Assembly (NCBI RefSeq): GCF_001665535.1
Contig: NZ_LZSQ01000053.1
Location: forward strand, 62,001-126,000
Length of the DNA: 64,000 nt
Source: Mycobacterium sp. 852002-51961_SCH5331710
Lineage (GTDB): Bacteria; Actinomycetota; Actinomycetes; Mycobacteriales; Mycobacteriaceae
Reading direction: 5' to 3'
A model generated the notes under the pieces. It searched no databases, had not been told where the DNA came from, and saw only the letters and a list, made by a program, of their open reading frames with translations. Below, one piece after another: positions 16,316-24,507 of the stretch. A program made the position numbers and the translations under genes. The number at the start of each line of letters is the position of its first letter. Within the stretch, counting starts at the first letter, position 1.

Positions 16316-17215
16316 CTACCCTTCGGTGTAGCGCAGGGTGCGGGAGAGTGCCGCAGCGTGGGTGCGAGAACTCACGCCCAACTTAGTCAGCAGGTTGTGC
16401 ACGTGGTTTTTGACCGTGTGAAGTGCGATGCACAGTTCTTGCGCAATGTCTTTATTCGACAGACCTAGTTCGAGCATCTTGAGGATCTGAACCTCTCGAG
16501 CCGTGAGAACTAGTTCCTTGTCGGGGGATTGCCGTTGTGAAGCGACTTCCGACAGCCGGCGAAGCAGTATTGCCGAAACTCGCGGCGAACACATTGACTC
16601 CCCTGCAGCTACCTTCCGAATCAACAACAGCAGGTCGTCAAGTGAGTCGGATCGCAGATGATATCCCGCGGCGCCGGCCTCGGCGCACGAGACGATTTCC
16701 TGCTCGTCATCCTCTGTCATGCCCAAGACAATCACGCGCACACTCGGGTTCAGTTTCAACGCCTGTCTCAGCAACATCTCACTGTCGCGGGTTGCCATGC
16801 TCAGCAGGATCACTCGCGGCATCGTGTTTTCGATCGCCCAGACCAACGAGGGCAGATCCCATGCCACACCGGGGTTTACGACGCCCTGCGCGGCCACGAC
16901 CCCCGCTACGAAATCGCGATAGAGGGTGTTGTCGTCGACGATGAGGATGCCAGCGTCCCTGAGCGCTCCCGGACGGTCCGCATGATCACGTACATGTTCT
17001 GTTCCGTCCCCGTTGCGGATGTGCGCGTCCCATCCGGCCGTACGCGGGCTGTCGAATTGCCGATCGGACGCACCGCTCCATCCACCGCTCGTGATCGGAG
17101 CACAGACGGACTCCGCCGGCTCGGCGGATCGTTCAAAACCTGGGCCGTCTGTTCGAGTTGTTCGCAGTCCGCCGGTCGGGGCGGAAATCACTGCGCTGCC
17201 TGAGTTATTGTTCAT
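16316..17215 (-). CDS. LuxR/NarL-family response regulator with degenerate receiver
   Basis: 299 residues. A disordered 85-residue N-terminus precedes a receiver-like domain (about 88-205) and a LuxR helix-turn-helix (about 232-295, LTAREVQILKMLELGLSNKDIAQEL then HTVKNHVHNLLTKL, given only to mark the two helices). The acidic pair Asp94-Asp95 is present. The phosphorylated aspartate position (normally LLD) is Ser139 in VILLSM, and the conserved lysine (GYLLKD) is Arg189 in GYHLRSD. It is therefore unlikely to be switched by ordinary phosphorylation. No sensor kinase is adjacent. It lies upstream of, and reads in the same direction as, the A-PCP/polymer operon, which it probably controls. A 12-bp perfect palindrome lies 50 bases before its start. 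Confidence 0.85.
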   Translation of the reverse strand: MNNNSGSAVISAPTGGLRTTRTDGPGFERSAEPAESVCAPITSGGWSGASDRQFDSPRTAGWDAHIRNGDGTEHVRDHADRPGALRDAGILIVDDNTLYRDFVAGVVAAQGVVNPGVAWDLPSLVWAIENTMPRVILLSMATRDSEMLLRQALKLNPSVRVIVLGMTEDDEQEIVSCAEAGAAGYHLRSDSLDDLLLLIRKVAAGESMCSPRVSAILLRRLSEVASQRQSPDKELVLTAREVQILKMLELGLSNKDIAQELCIALHTVKNHVHNLLTKLGVSSRTHAAALSRTLRYTEG

Positions 17216-17264
17216 CGAGAATCTTTCGAGGACGACGGGTTACCCCGCGACCGACCAAGTTTGC

Positions 17265-17276
17265 GTCCCGCGGGAC
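17265..17276. promoter_or_regulatory. Perfect 12-bp palindrome upstream of LuxR regulator
   Basis: GTCCCGCGGGAC is its own reverse complement. It lies 50 bases upstream of the regulator ATG at 17215, where an operator for autoregulation would be expected. The length and GC content mean chance occurrence cannot be excluded. Confidence 0.35.
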
Positions 17277-17851
17277 CGCACCTGCCTGAGCGAAACGATA
17301 TGAGTTTGCCAGGATCACCGCAACTGTACGCGGAACCTCATCAACGTAAAAGTTGCGAAGGGGCCTACTTCGATGGTGGCCGGTGCAGACCACGCCTGGT
17401 AAGACCGGGTATTTTCCCCGTCTAAGCGTGATTTTCCGACTAAGAGTATGTTTTCGTTCGTTTGACCCCCTTTTGTTTCGTTTTGAGGATTGCCTGCCCT
17501 CGAAGGAAGCTGTTGTCGGCTAGCCATACCAGGCCGCCCACCTCTCTCCGACGCTGAAATGGTCAGGCTCTTCGCCAAACTCCGGAGGAGTGATCAACTT
17601 CCTGAAAGTTTGCTGTGTGAAAGTTCGCAACCGCAATTTGGCGCACGGTCGACCGTTCTGCGGCGCGTTCACCGACGTGACCATCAGCGCCGCACTCCCG
17701 TTCGCACACGACATGCTTCGAGTAAGCGAGGTGATACGGGTCTGTGAGTTCGGAAGTCCAGCAAGATGACTGTGGGTGACGGCCATCGCACGGGTGTCTG
17801 GGCGCTCACGCGTACCCGAGAATTCCGCCGACGGCAGCCCCACATACCGAA

Positions 17852-17868
17852 AGCGAAAGTCTTTCGCT
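17852..17868. promoter_or_regulatory. Perfect 8-bp inverted repeat with 1-bp centre
   Basis: AGCGAAAG-T-CTTTCGCT. A 16-base perfect match around a single central base is unlikely by chance in this stretch. It lies about 155 bases before the DUF1942 start, a position for an operator or a short transcript hairpin. The binding protein is unknown. Confidence 0.45.
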
Positions 17869-18021
17869 GCCCACGTCTTTTCGGGCCGAGCGGGCTCCCC
17901 GTGACCCGCTTAGGGATGGTATTGGAGGGCTACACATTCAGACACGACCTGCTAACTTCGCTATCTGCGGTGATCTTCCGCAAGTGGCCGTCTAATCAGC
18001 CGATGACATAGGAGTGCACAC

Positions 18022-18873
18022 GTGTATTTGAGCAGGATTGCCAGCATGTTGGCAGCGACCGCGACCGCAGGCTTCATCGGGGCGCCGGTCGCCTGGGCGG
18101 AACCCGACGCCACCCAACCTGAGGCCACGCCGGCCGGGCCGACTGTCCAGACCCAGGCGCTCGGTAGTCAGGGCAAGTTGGTGGACGGAGACGTGATCCA
18201 GGGTTGGACGATCGCGAACCTCAAGCCGAGTAGTGACGCCATTCCCTACCCCGTTAGCGGCACGCTGTGGGAAGCGACCGCGACGGATCGGGCCATCCAG
18301 GGGCCGGCAACGCCGATCGTGTCGAATCTGAACGCCCGGGCCGCCGACGGTCAGTCGTACCGTTCGTTGTTCGGAGTGGCCACAGCGCAGGGTGTGAACC
18401 CCTCAACGTTGGCTCAGGGCCAGGAGACATCGGGCAAGGTCTACTTCGACGTCACCGGCGCCTCGCCCGACAGCGTGGTGTACAACGCCGGCGGACAGGA
18501 CCTCTTGGTGTGGACCCAGTCCGCGTCGAACTCGAGCACGTCCTCGCCCTCGACCTCGTACGGCACGGGCACCTCGCCGGCCGCTGCGGAAGCCACGGTC
18601 ACCGAGGCTCCTGAGGGCACGGCCGCCGCTCCCGCCGCGACGAGCACGGAGGCACCCGAGGGCAGCCAGGGCACGCCGATCGCCGAGGGCAGCCAGGGCA
18701 CGCCTGTCGAGCCGGCGCAGGGCACCGCGGCACAGCAGCCCGCCGAGGGCGCGGCCGCCCCGGCCGGCACCAGCGAGGGCGTGCCGCAGCCTGCCGGCAG
18801 CCAGGGCACCCCGTTGCCCACGGGTGACCAGGTGCAGACCCCGACCACCTACACCCCGGTGCCGACCCCGTAA
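18022..18873 (+). CDS. Secreted MPT63/DUF1942-family protein with Pro/Ala/Glu-rich repeat tail
   Basis: 283 residues. A Sec signal peptide (about 1-26, ending PVAWAEP, likely cleaved at AWA-EP) is followed by a DUF1942 beta-sandwich at about 45-175 (LVDGDVIQGWTI, SGKVYFDVTG), the fold of the immunodominant MPT63. The remaining 105 residues are low-complexity Pro/Ala/Glu/Gly/Thr with three SQGTP units. MPT63 itself is about 159 residues and lacks this tail. The GTG at 18022 has AGGAG 8 bases upstream. The function of the family is unknown; it is exported to the medium in mycobacteria. The gene stands alone, convergent with the next gene. Confidence 0.85.
   Translation: MYLSRIASMLAATATAGFIGAPVAWAEPDATQPEATPAGPTVQTQALGSQGKLVDGDVIQGWTIANLKPSSDAIPYPVSGTLWEATATDRAIQGPATPIVSNLNARAADGQSYRSLFGVATAQGVNPSTLAQGQETSGKVYFDVTGASPDSVVYNAGGQDLLVWTQSASNSSTSSPSTSYGTGTSPAAAEATVTEAPEGTAAAPAATSTEAPEGSQGTPIAEGSQGTPVEPAQGTAAQQPAEGAAAPAGTSEGVPQPAGSQGTPLPTGDQVQTPTTYTPVPTP
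18661..18812 (+). repeat. Three short in-frame repeats coding SQGTP
   Basis: GGCAGCCAGGGCACGCC occurs at 18661-18677 and 18688-18704 (27 bases apart) and, with one change, at 18796-18812. They encode the SQGTP units in the tail of the DUF1942 protein. Confidence 0.7.
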
Positions 18874-18907
18874 CTGGATCGCCTAAGAGATCAAACGGTC
18901 AGCGTCG

Positions 18908-19615
18908 TCACGAGTGCGATGACCACCACGCGTACAGCTGTGGAAAGGTCGGGCCAGTCGGCCCCGCTCGGACGGCGCTGACCGTCATCTTTTCCTCGTC
19001 GGTCCAGACCACGGTCGGTTGACCGTTCTGAAGGCCGCAGTAGAGCTGCCCGCTGATCCTGTCCGGAGTCGCGTTGCGCCGCCATGGCCCCGGCGACTGA
19101 ATCTTTCCCGGGCAGTCGACCCGCACCGTGGCCCCGATCGTGTCATTGAAGGTCTTCTCCAGTGACGCTCGGTCGCGGACAAGACTGAACGTCGCCGACT
19201 CGGGGCCGTCGGGATCGCCGTTCTTGGCGCAATCCACCTGTGACAGAACGCCTTCGGGTGCCAACGTCGATTCACACGCACCTGCTGGATAGCCCTTCGG
19301 CAGCTGTCGCAGTAGCCGCGTGTCGTCTTGGGAGGTCATCGTCGCCGCCGTCGTCGTCGGAGGTGCACTGGCCGTCGGCGGTTCTGTGGGAGTCGCCCGT
19401 TGGGCATCGTCCGGGGACGGCCGCGTCGACCAGAAGATCAGTCCTGCGACGGCGGCGAAGACGCCGATGACCGCGGCAACGATGGCGGCCGTCTTCTTCG
19501 GTGATCTCGGCTGTACCTGGCGCGGAGTCACCGTTAGCGGTGCGTCGAACCGACGTTCCCATCTGGGCTCTGCGGGGTAAGGGTCCTCCGACTCGGGTGG
19601 CGTCGACGAACTCAT
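18908..19615 (-). CDS. Single-pass membrane protein with extracellular domain, function unknown
   Basis: 235 residues. The cytoplasmic part (1-40) is charged and proline-rich; one transmembrane helix lies at about 43-63 (AAIVAAVIGVFAAVAGLIF); then a Pro/Thr linker to about residue 95, and a globular domain with four cysteines (GACESTL, QVDCAKN, RVDCPGK, QLYCGLQ), probably two disulfides. The layout resembles sensor domains found on mycobacterial membrane proteins and Ser/Thr kinases, but no kinase or enzyme motif is present. I take the ATG at 19615; a GTG at 19621 is also in frame. It is convergent with the DUF1942 gene and only 44 bases downstream of ltp2, so it may be read through from the sterol operon. 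Confidence 0.7.
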   Translation of the reverse strand: MSSSTPPESEDPYPAEPRWERRFDAPLTVTPRQVQPRSPKKTAAIVAAVIGVFAAVAGLIFWSTRPSPDDAQRATPTEPPTASAPPTTTAATMTSQDDTRLLRQLPKGYPAGACESTLAPEGVLSQVDCAKNGDPDGPESATFSLVRDRASLEKTFNDTIGATVRVDCPGKIQSPGPWRRNATPDRISGQLYCGLQNGQPTVVWTDEEKMTVSAVRAGPTGPTFPQLYAWWSSHS

Positions 19616-19658
19616 CCGCACAAGGGTAATGGGCGGATCCGACCCGCACGCACGTCGA

Positions 19659-20831
19659 TCAGCCGAGGATCAACCCGGATGTCGGAACACCGGTGCCCGC
19701 GGTGACGAGAACGTGCTCGACGTCGGGAACCGGATTCACCGACGTCCCGCGCAGTTGGCGTACGCCCTCGGCGATTCCGTTCATGCCGTGGATGTATGCC
19801 TCGCCCAGTTGCCCGCCGTGTGTGTTGATCGGCAGTCGCCCGCCGACCTCGATGGCACCGTCCTTGATGAAGTCCTTGGCGTCACCCTTGTCGCAGAATC
19901 CGAGCTCTTCCAGTTGGATCAGCGTGAACGGCGTGAAGTGGTCATAGAGAATTGCGGTTTGGATGTCCTCGGGCTTGAGCCCTGACTGCTCCCACAACTG
20001 CCGCCCGACGAGGCCCATCTCGGGCAGTCCGAGTTCCGGTCGATAGTAGCTCGTCATCGAGTACTGGTCCGGGCTGGAACCCTGCGAGGCCGCCTCGATG
20101 ATCGCCGGGCGGTGCTTGAGGTCCTTGGCGCGCTCGGCGGAGGTCACGACCAATGCCACGCCGCCATCGGTCTCCTGGCAGCAGTCCAGAAGCCGCAGCG
20201 GTTCGGCGATCCACCGGGAATTCTGGTGATCTTCGATCGTGATCGGCTTCTCGTAGAAGTACGCCTTGGGGTTCTTCGCAGCGTGTTTGCGGTCCGCGAC
20301 GGAGATCATGCCGAAATCTCTACTGGTCGCGCCGGACTGGTGCATATACCGCCGGGCGATCATCGCGACCTGAGCGGCAGGAGTGGACAAACCGTGCGGA
20401 TAGGAGAAGGAGTTGTCGACGCCGGTCGAGTCGGCGTTCTCGACCAACCGCATCTGCACCTGGCCGAACCGGACACCGGATCTTTCGTTGAACGCCCGGT
20501 ATGCCACAACGCAATCCGCGACACCAGTCGCTACGGCGATCGCCGCCTGCTGAACGGTCGCGCAGGCCGCCCCACCTCCGTGGTGGATCTTCGAGAAGAA
20601 CTTCAACTCGCCGATACCGGTCGCCCGTGCGATCGCGACCTCGGTGTTGGAGTCCATCGTGAAGGTGACCATGCCGTCCACATCGGCGGGCGTCAGGCCC
20701 GCGTCGTCGAGCGCGTCCAGCACCGCTTCCGACGCCAGCCGAAGTTCACTGCGGCCGGAGTTCTTCGAGAAGTCGGTGGCGCCGATGCCGACGATCGCCG
20801 CCTTTCCGGACAGTGCACCCCTACTCGGCAT
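19659..20831 (-). CDS. ltp2: Ltp2 thiolase-like retro-aldolase, last step of side-chain removal
   Basis: 390 residues of the SCP2/nonspecific lipid-transfer thiolase-like family: AAIVGIGATDFSKNSGRSE at the N-terminus, HHGGGAACATVQQA near residue 85 and INTHGGQLGEAYIHGMNG near residue 345. With the DUF35 part of ChsH2 it cleaves 17-hydroxy-3-oxo-4-pregnene-20-carboxyl-CoA to androst-4-ene-3,17-dione and propionyl-CoA. The start overlaps the chsH1 stop (TGATG), and the order cyp125-chsE1-chsE2-chsH2-chsH1-ltp2 equals Rv3545c-Rv3540c. It belongs to the KstR regulon, driven from the box at 25788. Confidence 0.95.
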   Translation of the reverse strand: MPSRGALSGKAAIVGIGATDFSKNSGRSELRLASEAVLDALDDAGLTPADVDGMVTFTMDSNTEVAIARATGIGELKFFSKIHHGGGAACATVQQAAIAVATGVADCVVAYRAFNERSGVRFGQVQMRLVENADSTGVDNSFSYPHGLSTPAAQVAMIARRYMHQSGATSRDFGMISVADRKHAAKNPKAYFYEKPITIEDHQNSRWIAEPLRLLDCCQETDGGVALVVTSAERAKDLKHRPAIIEAASQGSSPDQYSMTSYYRPELGLPEMGLVGRQLWEQSGLKPEDIQTAILYDHFTPFTLIQLEELGFCDKGDAKDFIKDGAIEVGGRLPINTHGGQLGEAYIHGMNGIAEGVRQLRGTSVNPVPDVEHVLVTAGTGVPTSGLILG

Positions 20832-21235
20832 CAGGCGTTCCCTCCGATTACGAGTGTGGCAGTCGCGATGACATGGTTGCCGAGGCTGTTGGCGCCGACG
20901 ATCTTCAGCGTGATCAGCGCGTCATCGACGGCGGTGACCTCACCGGAGAACGTCACCGTGTCGTAGGCGTACCAAGGGACACCCAAGCGCAGTGAGATCG
21001 ACTTGATGATCGCGGTCGGTCCGGCCCAGTCGGTGATGTAGCGCTGCACCAGGCCGGTGTCGGTGAGGATGTTGACGAAGATGTCCTTGGAACCCTTGGC
21101 TTGCGCCTTGTCCCGGTCGTGATGAACGTCCTGATAGTCACGAGTGGCGATCGCCGTGGACACGATGAAGGTCGGGTCACCGTAGAGGGCGAGTTCGGGA
21201 AGCTTGGTTCCCACTTCGACGACGGGTGCGCTCAT
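20831..21235 (-). CDS. chsH1: ChsH1, MaoC-like subunit of the side-chain enoyl-CoA hydratase
   Basis: 134 residues, a single hotdog domain. The motif DYQDVHHD near residue 35 carries the Asp/His pair expected of MaoC hydratases. It pairs with the MaoC-like half of ChsH2 to hydrate 3-oxo-4,17-pregnadiene-20-carboxyl-CoA, the product of ChsE1-ChsE2. The ATG overlaps the chsH2 stop (ATGA) and the stop overlaps the ltp2 start, so all three are coupled. Equivalent to Rv3541c. Confidence 0.95.
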   Translation of the reverse strand: MSAPVVEVGTKLPELALYGDPTFIVSTAIATRDYQDVHHDRDKAQAKGSKDIFVNILTDTGLVQRYITDWAGPTAIIKSISLRLGVPWYAYDTVTFSGEVTAVDDALITLKIVGANSLGNHVIATATLVIGGNA

Positions 21236-22212
21236 GCCGCGGCCTCCTCATCGGGCTCCCATGCGTAGAGCGTCCACGCCGGGCCGGAGTCTCCCTCGGG
21301 AAAGTCGATATACGTTGCGCGGACAGGCATTCCGATCTGCACCGCGGCCGGGTCGACATTACGGAGCTGTCCGAGCATCCGTACGCCTTCCTCGAGCTCG
21401 ACGAGCGCGATGACGAACGGCAACGTCCGACCGGGCACCTTGGGCGCATGGTGCACCACGAAGCTGAAGATCGTGCCCCTACCGCTTGCGACAACGTAAT
21501 CCGTCGGCTGGTCCTTGTCCTGCCAGAGGGCCGGCACCGGGGGATGCACCAGCGTGCCGTCGCCACGCTTCTGGATGCGCAACTCATGGGCGTTGACGCC
21601 ATCCCAGAAGAACTTGGTGTCGCGGGACGATGCCGGCCGCATCATCATGTCCGCGTCCAGATCGTCGGGGACCGCAGCGCCGGTATCCTTTTCTGCGGGC
21701 TTGAATTTCATGATACGCCACAGCATTTCGGCGACGACCTCGTCGCCGTCGGTGCCGTTGGCCACCGTCCAGGTGATGAGCTGATTGATGAAGTATCCCT
21801 CACCCAGCGCTGTCTGCTTGGGACCCACCACGTCTGTGATCTCGGCGTGGATGCTGACCTCCTCGCCGGGACGAAGATATCGGTGATAGGTCTGCTCACA
21901 GTTGGTGGCGACCACGCCGACGAATCCGGCATCGTCGAAGAGCTGCATCATCTTGCTCAGCGGATCATCGTCCGAGCGGCCCTGACCGAGCCCGCCCATC
22001 GTCCACACCTGGATCATCGCCGGCGGCGCCACGATGCCGGGGTGCCCGGCGGCCTTGGCCGCTTCCTCGTCCACGTAGATCGGGTTCCGGTCACCGATGG
22101 CGTCGACCCAATGGTGGATCATGGGCTGATTGACTGGATCTCGGCCGGTGCGCGCCTCGCTCTTGCCATCCGCCTTGATCTTCTCGATGCCCGTCCTCAG
22201 GTCGGCACTCAT
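21232..22212 (-). CDS. chsH2: ChsH2, MaoC-like/DUF35 two-domain protein
   Basis: 326 residues. An N-terminal hotdog domain (about 15-185; HHWVDAIGDRNPIYVD near residue 30) forms the hydratase with ChsH1. The C-terminal DUF35 domain (about 195-320) joins Ltp2 to form the active aldolase. The zinc-ribbon cysteines found at the start of many DUF35 domains are not visible here. The start at 22212 has GAGGG upstream; a longer frame to 22260 has no support. Links hydration and aldol cleavage in the same complex family. Equivalent to Rv3542c. Confidence 0.95.
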   Translation of the reverse strand: MSADLRTGIEKIKADGKSEARTGRDPVNQPMIHHWVDAIGDRNPIYVDEEAAKAAGHPGIVAPPAMIQVWTMGGLGQGRSDDDPLSKMMQLFDDAGFVGVVATNCEQTYHRYLRPGEEVSIHAEITDVVGPKQTALGEGYFINQLITWTVANGTDGDEVVAEMLWRIMKFKPAEKDTGAAVPDDLDADMMMRPASSRDTKFFWDGVNAHELRIQKRGDGTLVHPPVPALWQDKDQPTDYVVASGRGTIFSFVVHHAPKVPGRTLPFVIALVELEEGVRMLGQLRNVDPAAVQIGMPVRATYIDFPEGDSGPAWTLYAWEPDEEAAA

Positions 22213-22264
22213 CTGCGCCCTCTGTCCCCTGCACTTCGTGCGTGGCCCCTCTTCGCGCAAGCGC

Positions 22265-23428
22265 TCATCGCGGAACCCTCGGAACCTTCAGACCTGCGGC
22301 CGCGATCATCTCCCGCATAACCTCGTTGACACCTCCACCGAACGTGATCACCAGGTTTCGTTTGGTTTGCGAGTCAAGCCATTCCAGCAATTCGGCGGTC
22401 TCGGGTTCTGCCGGGTTGCCGTACTTGCCGACGATCTCCTCGGCCAGACGCCCGGCGTACTGTATCCGCTCCGTGCCGAATACCTTGGTGGCAGCGGCGT
22501 CGGCGACGTCGATGGTCTCTCCCGCCGCCGCAACCTGCCAGTTGAGCAGTTCGTTGATCCGCCACATCGCCTTGAGCTCACCGAGCGATCGTTTGACGTC
22601 ATCGTGGTTGAGCGGGATATCGCCGTTGCCACCGGGTTTCGACGCCCACGCGTGCACGTGGTCGTACAGGCTGGCGAATCGGCCGGCGGGCCCCAACATC
22701 ACGCGCTCGTTGTTCAGCTGCGTGGTGATCAGCTTCCACCCGCCGTTCTCCTCGCCGACGAGCATGTCGGCGGGCACCCGGACGTCGTTGTAGTACGTCG
22801 CGTTGGTGTGATGGGCGCCGTCGGACAGGATCATCGGCGTCCACGAGTAGCCGGGATCTTTGGTGTCGACGATGAGGATCGAAATACCTTTGTGCTTGAC
22901 CGCTTCCGGGTCCGTTCGGCACGCCAGCCAGATGTAATCGGCGTCGTGCCCGCCGGTGGTGAACACCTTCTGCCCGTTGACGATGTACTCGTCGCCCTCG
23001 CGCACCGCGGTGGTGCGCAGCGACGCCAGGTCGGTGCCGGCCTCCGGCTCGGTGTAACCGATCGCGAAGTGCACCTCACCGGCGAGGATGGCGGGAAGGA
23101 ACTTCTTCTTCTGCTCCTCGGTGCCGTACTGCTGCAGCGTTGGGCCCACGGTCTGCAGCGTGACGGCAGGAAGCGGCACGTCCGCCCGCTGCGCCTCGTT
23201 GACGAAGATCGACTGCTCGATCGGCCCGAAGCCGAGACCGCCGAACTCCTTCGGCCAGCCGACGCCGAGCTTTCCGTCCGAGCCCATCCGCTTGATGACC
23301 GCGCGGTACGCCTTGCCGTGTCGGTCCTTCTCCATCTCCCTGGCCTCTTCGGGCGAGATGAGATTCGAGAAGTAATCCCGCAGTTCGGCCTGTAGCTGCT
23401 TCTGTTCGGGCGTCAGTTCGATGAACAT
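22265..23428 (-). CDS. chsE2: ChsE2 (FadE29) acyl-CoA dehydrogenase subunit
   Basis: 387 residues, normal length for the family. The acyl-CoA dehydrogenase blocks FAIGYTEPEAGTDLASLRT (about 123-141) and the C-terminal FGGGVNEVMREMIA are clear. It forms an alpha2beta2 heterotetramer with ChsE1, binding FAD across the interface, and desaturates the three-carbon steroid side chain (3-oxo-4-pregnene-20-carboxyl-CoA). The ATG lies 2 bases after the chsE1 stop with GGGAG upstream; the much longer upstream frame is a shadow of chsE1. Equivalent to Rv3543c. Confidence 0.95.
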   Translation of the reverse strand: MFIELTPEQKQLQAELRDYFSNLISPEEAREMEKDRHGKAYRAVIKRMGSDGKLGVGWPKEFGGLGFGPIEQSIFVNEAQRADVPLPAVTLQTVGPTLQQYGTEEQKKKFLPAILAGEVHFAIGYTEPEAGTDLASLRTTAVREGDEYIVNGQKVFTTGGHDADYIWLACRTDPEAVKHKGISILIVDTKDPGYSWTPMILSDGAHHTNATYYNDVRVPADMLVGEENGGWKLITTQLNNERVMLGPAGRFASLYDHVHAWASKPGGNGDIPLNHDDVKRSLGELKAMWRINELLNWQVAAAGETIDVADAAATKVFGTERIQYAGRLAEEIVGKYGNPAEPETAELLEWLDSQTKRNLVITFGGGVNEVMREMIAAAGLKVPRVPR

Positions 23429-23430
23429 CC

Positions 23431-24456
23431 CTATCTCCCGTCTCTTCGCTCGCCCAGTGCGGCTCCCACCGTGTCGAGCCGGTGTGACGGACCACCCACC
23501 ATGCGGGCGAGGTCCTTGATCGAGGAGTAGTAGCGGTCCATCGGATACGTGATGTCCATACCCATACCGCCGTGCAGATGATGGCAAAGCTGCATGACCG
23601 GAGGTGCCTGCGAAGCCAGCCAATAGCCGAGGATGTCGATGTCGTCGTCGGCGTCCCGGCCCTCCGACAGCCGCCACGTCACGGAATTCGAGACCAACGT
23701 CAGTGTGCGCGAGGCGATGTAGACCTCGGCCAGCTGCGCGGCGACGGTCTGGAAGGTCGACAGCGGCTTGCCGAACTGTTCCCGGCTGGCCACGTAGTCG
23801 GCGGTCAGCCGCAGGGCACCGGCGACCAGACCGGATGCGAACGCGCCGATGGCGGCCAGGGCCAGCTGGTTGACCCGGCGGGCCTGCAGGCCGTCGAGCG
23901 TGCCGTCGACCGCGGTGTCGGTGAACGTCACCGAGTACTCGTCTCCGTGGTTGGAAGTCGGGGACTTGGCGACCACCACGCCGTCGGCTTTCGGTGAGAC
24001 CACAACGACAGCGGTGTCGGCCGTGACGACGAGCCAATCCGCTTGTTCCGCATAGGGAACGGCGACTTTGGTTCCGCTGAGCCGACCATCGGTGAACGTC
24101 ACCGCGGGCCGATCGGGCAGCGGCGCCCCTGGCTCGTTGAGCGCGGCCGAGAGCACCGTGCCCTTCGCGACCCCAGCCAGATATCGGTCCTGCTGCTCGT
24201 CGGCCGCCGACTCGAGCAGCGGCAGCAGCCCCAAACCGAGGGTGGCCAACGCGGGGCTGATCGTGCCGTGCCTGCCGATCTCGGTGAGCGCCGTCGTTAC
24301 CTCGGGGAGCCCGACGCCGTCACCGCCGAGACGCTCGGGAACCGCCAGCGCGGTCACGCCACCGGAAACCAGTGCGTCCCAGCTGTTGTCCCGGGTCAGC
24401 ACCGAGGTCACCACATCGGCGACAGCCTGCTGCCCTTCGTCTGGACTGAAGTCCAC
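23431..24456 (-). CDS. chsE1: ChsE1 (FadE28) acyl-CoA dehydrogenase subunit
   Basis: 341 residues, shorter than a classical acyl-CoA dehydrogenase, as expected for the partner subunit of a heterotetramer. It starts MDFSPDEGQQAVADVV; the middle domain is reduced; the C-terminal helical domain has REQFGKPLSTFQTVAAQLA near 230 and HHLHGGMGMDITYPMDRYY near 295. Works with ChsE2 on the last beta-oxidation cycle of the cholesterol side chain. Equivalent to Rv3544c; 51 bases separate it from cyp125. Confidence 0.95.
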   Translation of the reverse strand: MDFSPDEGQQAVADVVTSVLTRDNSWDALVSGGVTALAVPERLGGDGVGLPEVTTALTEIGRHGTISPALATLGLGLLPLLESAADEQQDRYLAGVAKGTVLSAALNEPGAPLPDRPAVTFTDGRLSGTKVAVPYAEQADWLVVTADTAVVVVSPKADGVVVAKSPTSNHGDEYSVTFTDTAVDGTLDGLQARRVNQLALAAIGAFASGLVAGALRLTADYVASREQFGKPLSTFQTVAAQLAEVYIASRTLTLVSNSVTWRLSEGRDADDDIDILGYWLASQAPPVMQLCHHLHGGMGMDITYPMDRYYSSIKDLARMVGGPSHRLDTVGAALGERRDGR

Positions 24457-24507
24457 CCGAATCCTCCTTGATACCGGGAAATTTCGCAGTCGCTACAACC
24501 TACGTCG

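Larger units (their letters stand above)
17216..18021. promoter_or_regulatory. Gene-poor 0.8 kb stretch with palindromes
   Basis: No reading frame here has a believable start, codon pattern or protein family; short frames on both strands are low-complexity. The stretch separates the leftward regulator/polymer operon from the rightward DUF1942 gene and must hold both promoters. It contains AT-rich patches (17410-17480) and several inverted repeats, two of them perfect and listed separately, plus AGCGGG/CCCGCT at 17889-17910. A small RNA is possible but nothing specific supports one. Confidence 0.5.

Noticed and set aside
17315-17843. Short minus-strand frames of 87 and 107 codons
   Set aside because: No ribosome site, no recognisable domain, low-complexity composition, and different frames overlap one another.
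17766-18011. Plus-strand 81-codon frame before the DUF1942 gene
   Set aside because: Arg-rich, no family resemblance, and it covers the palindrome and the likely promoter.
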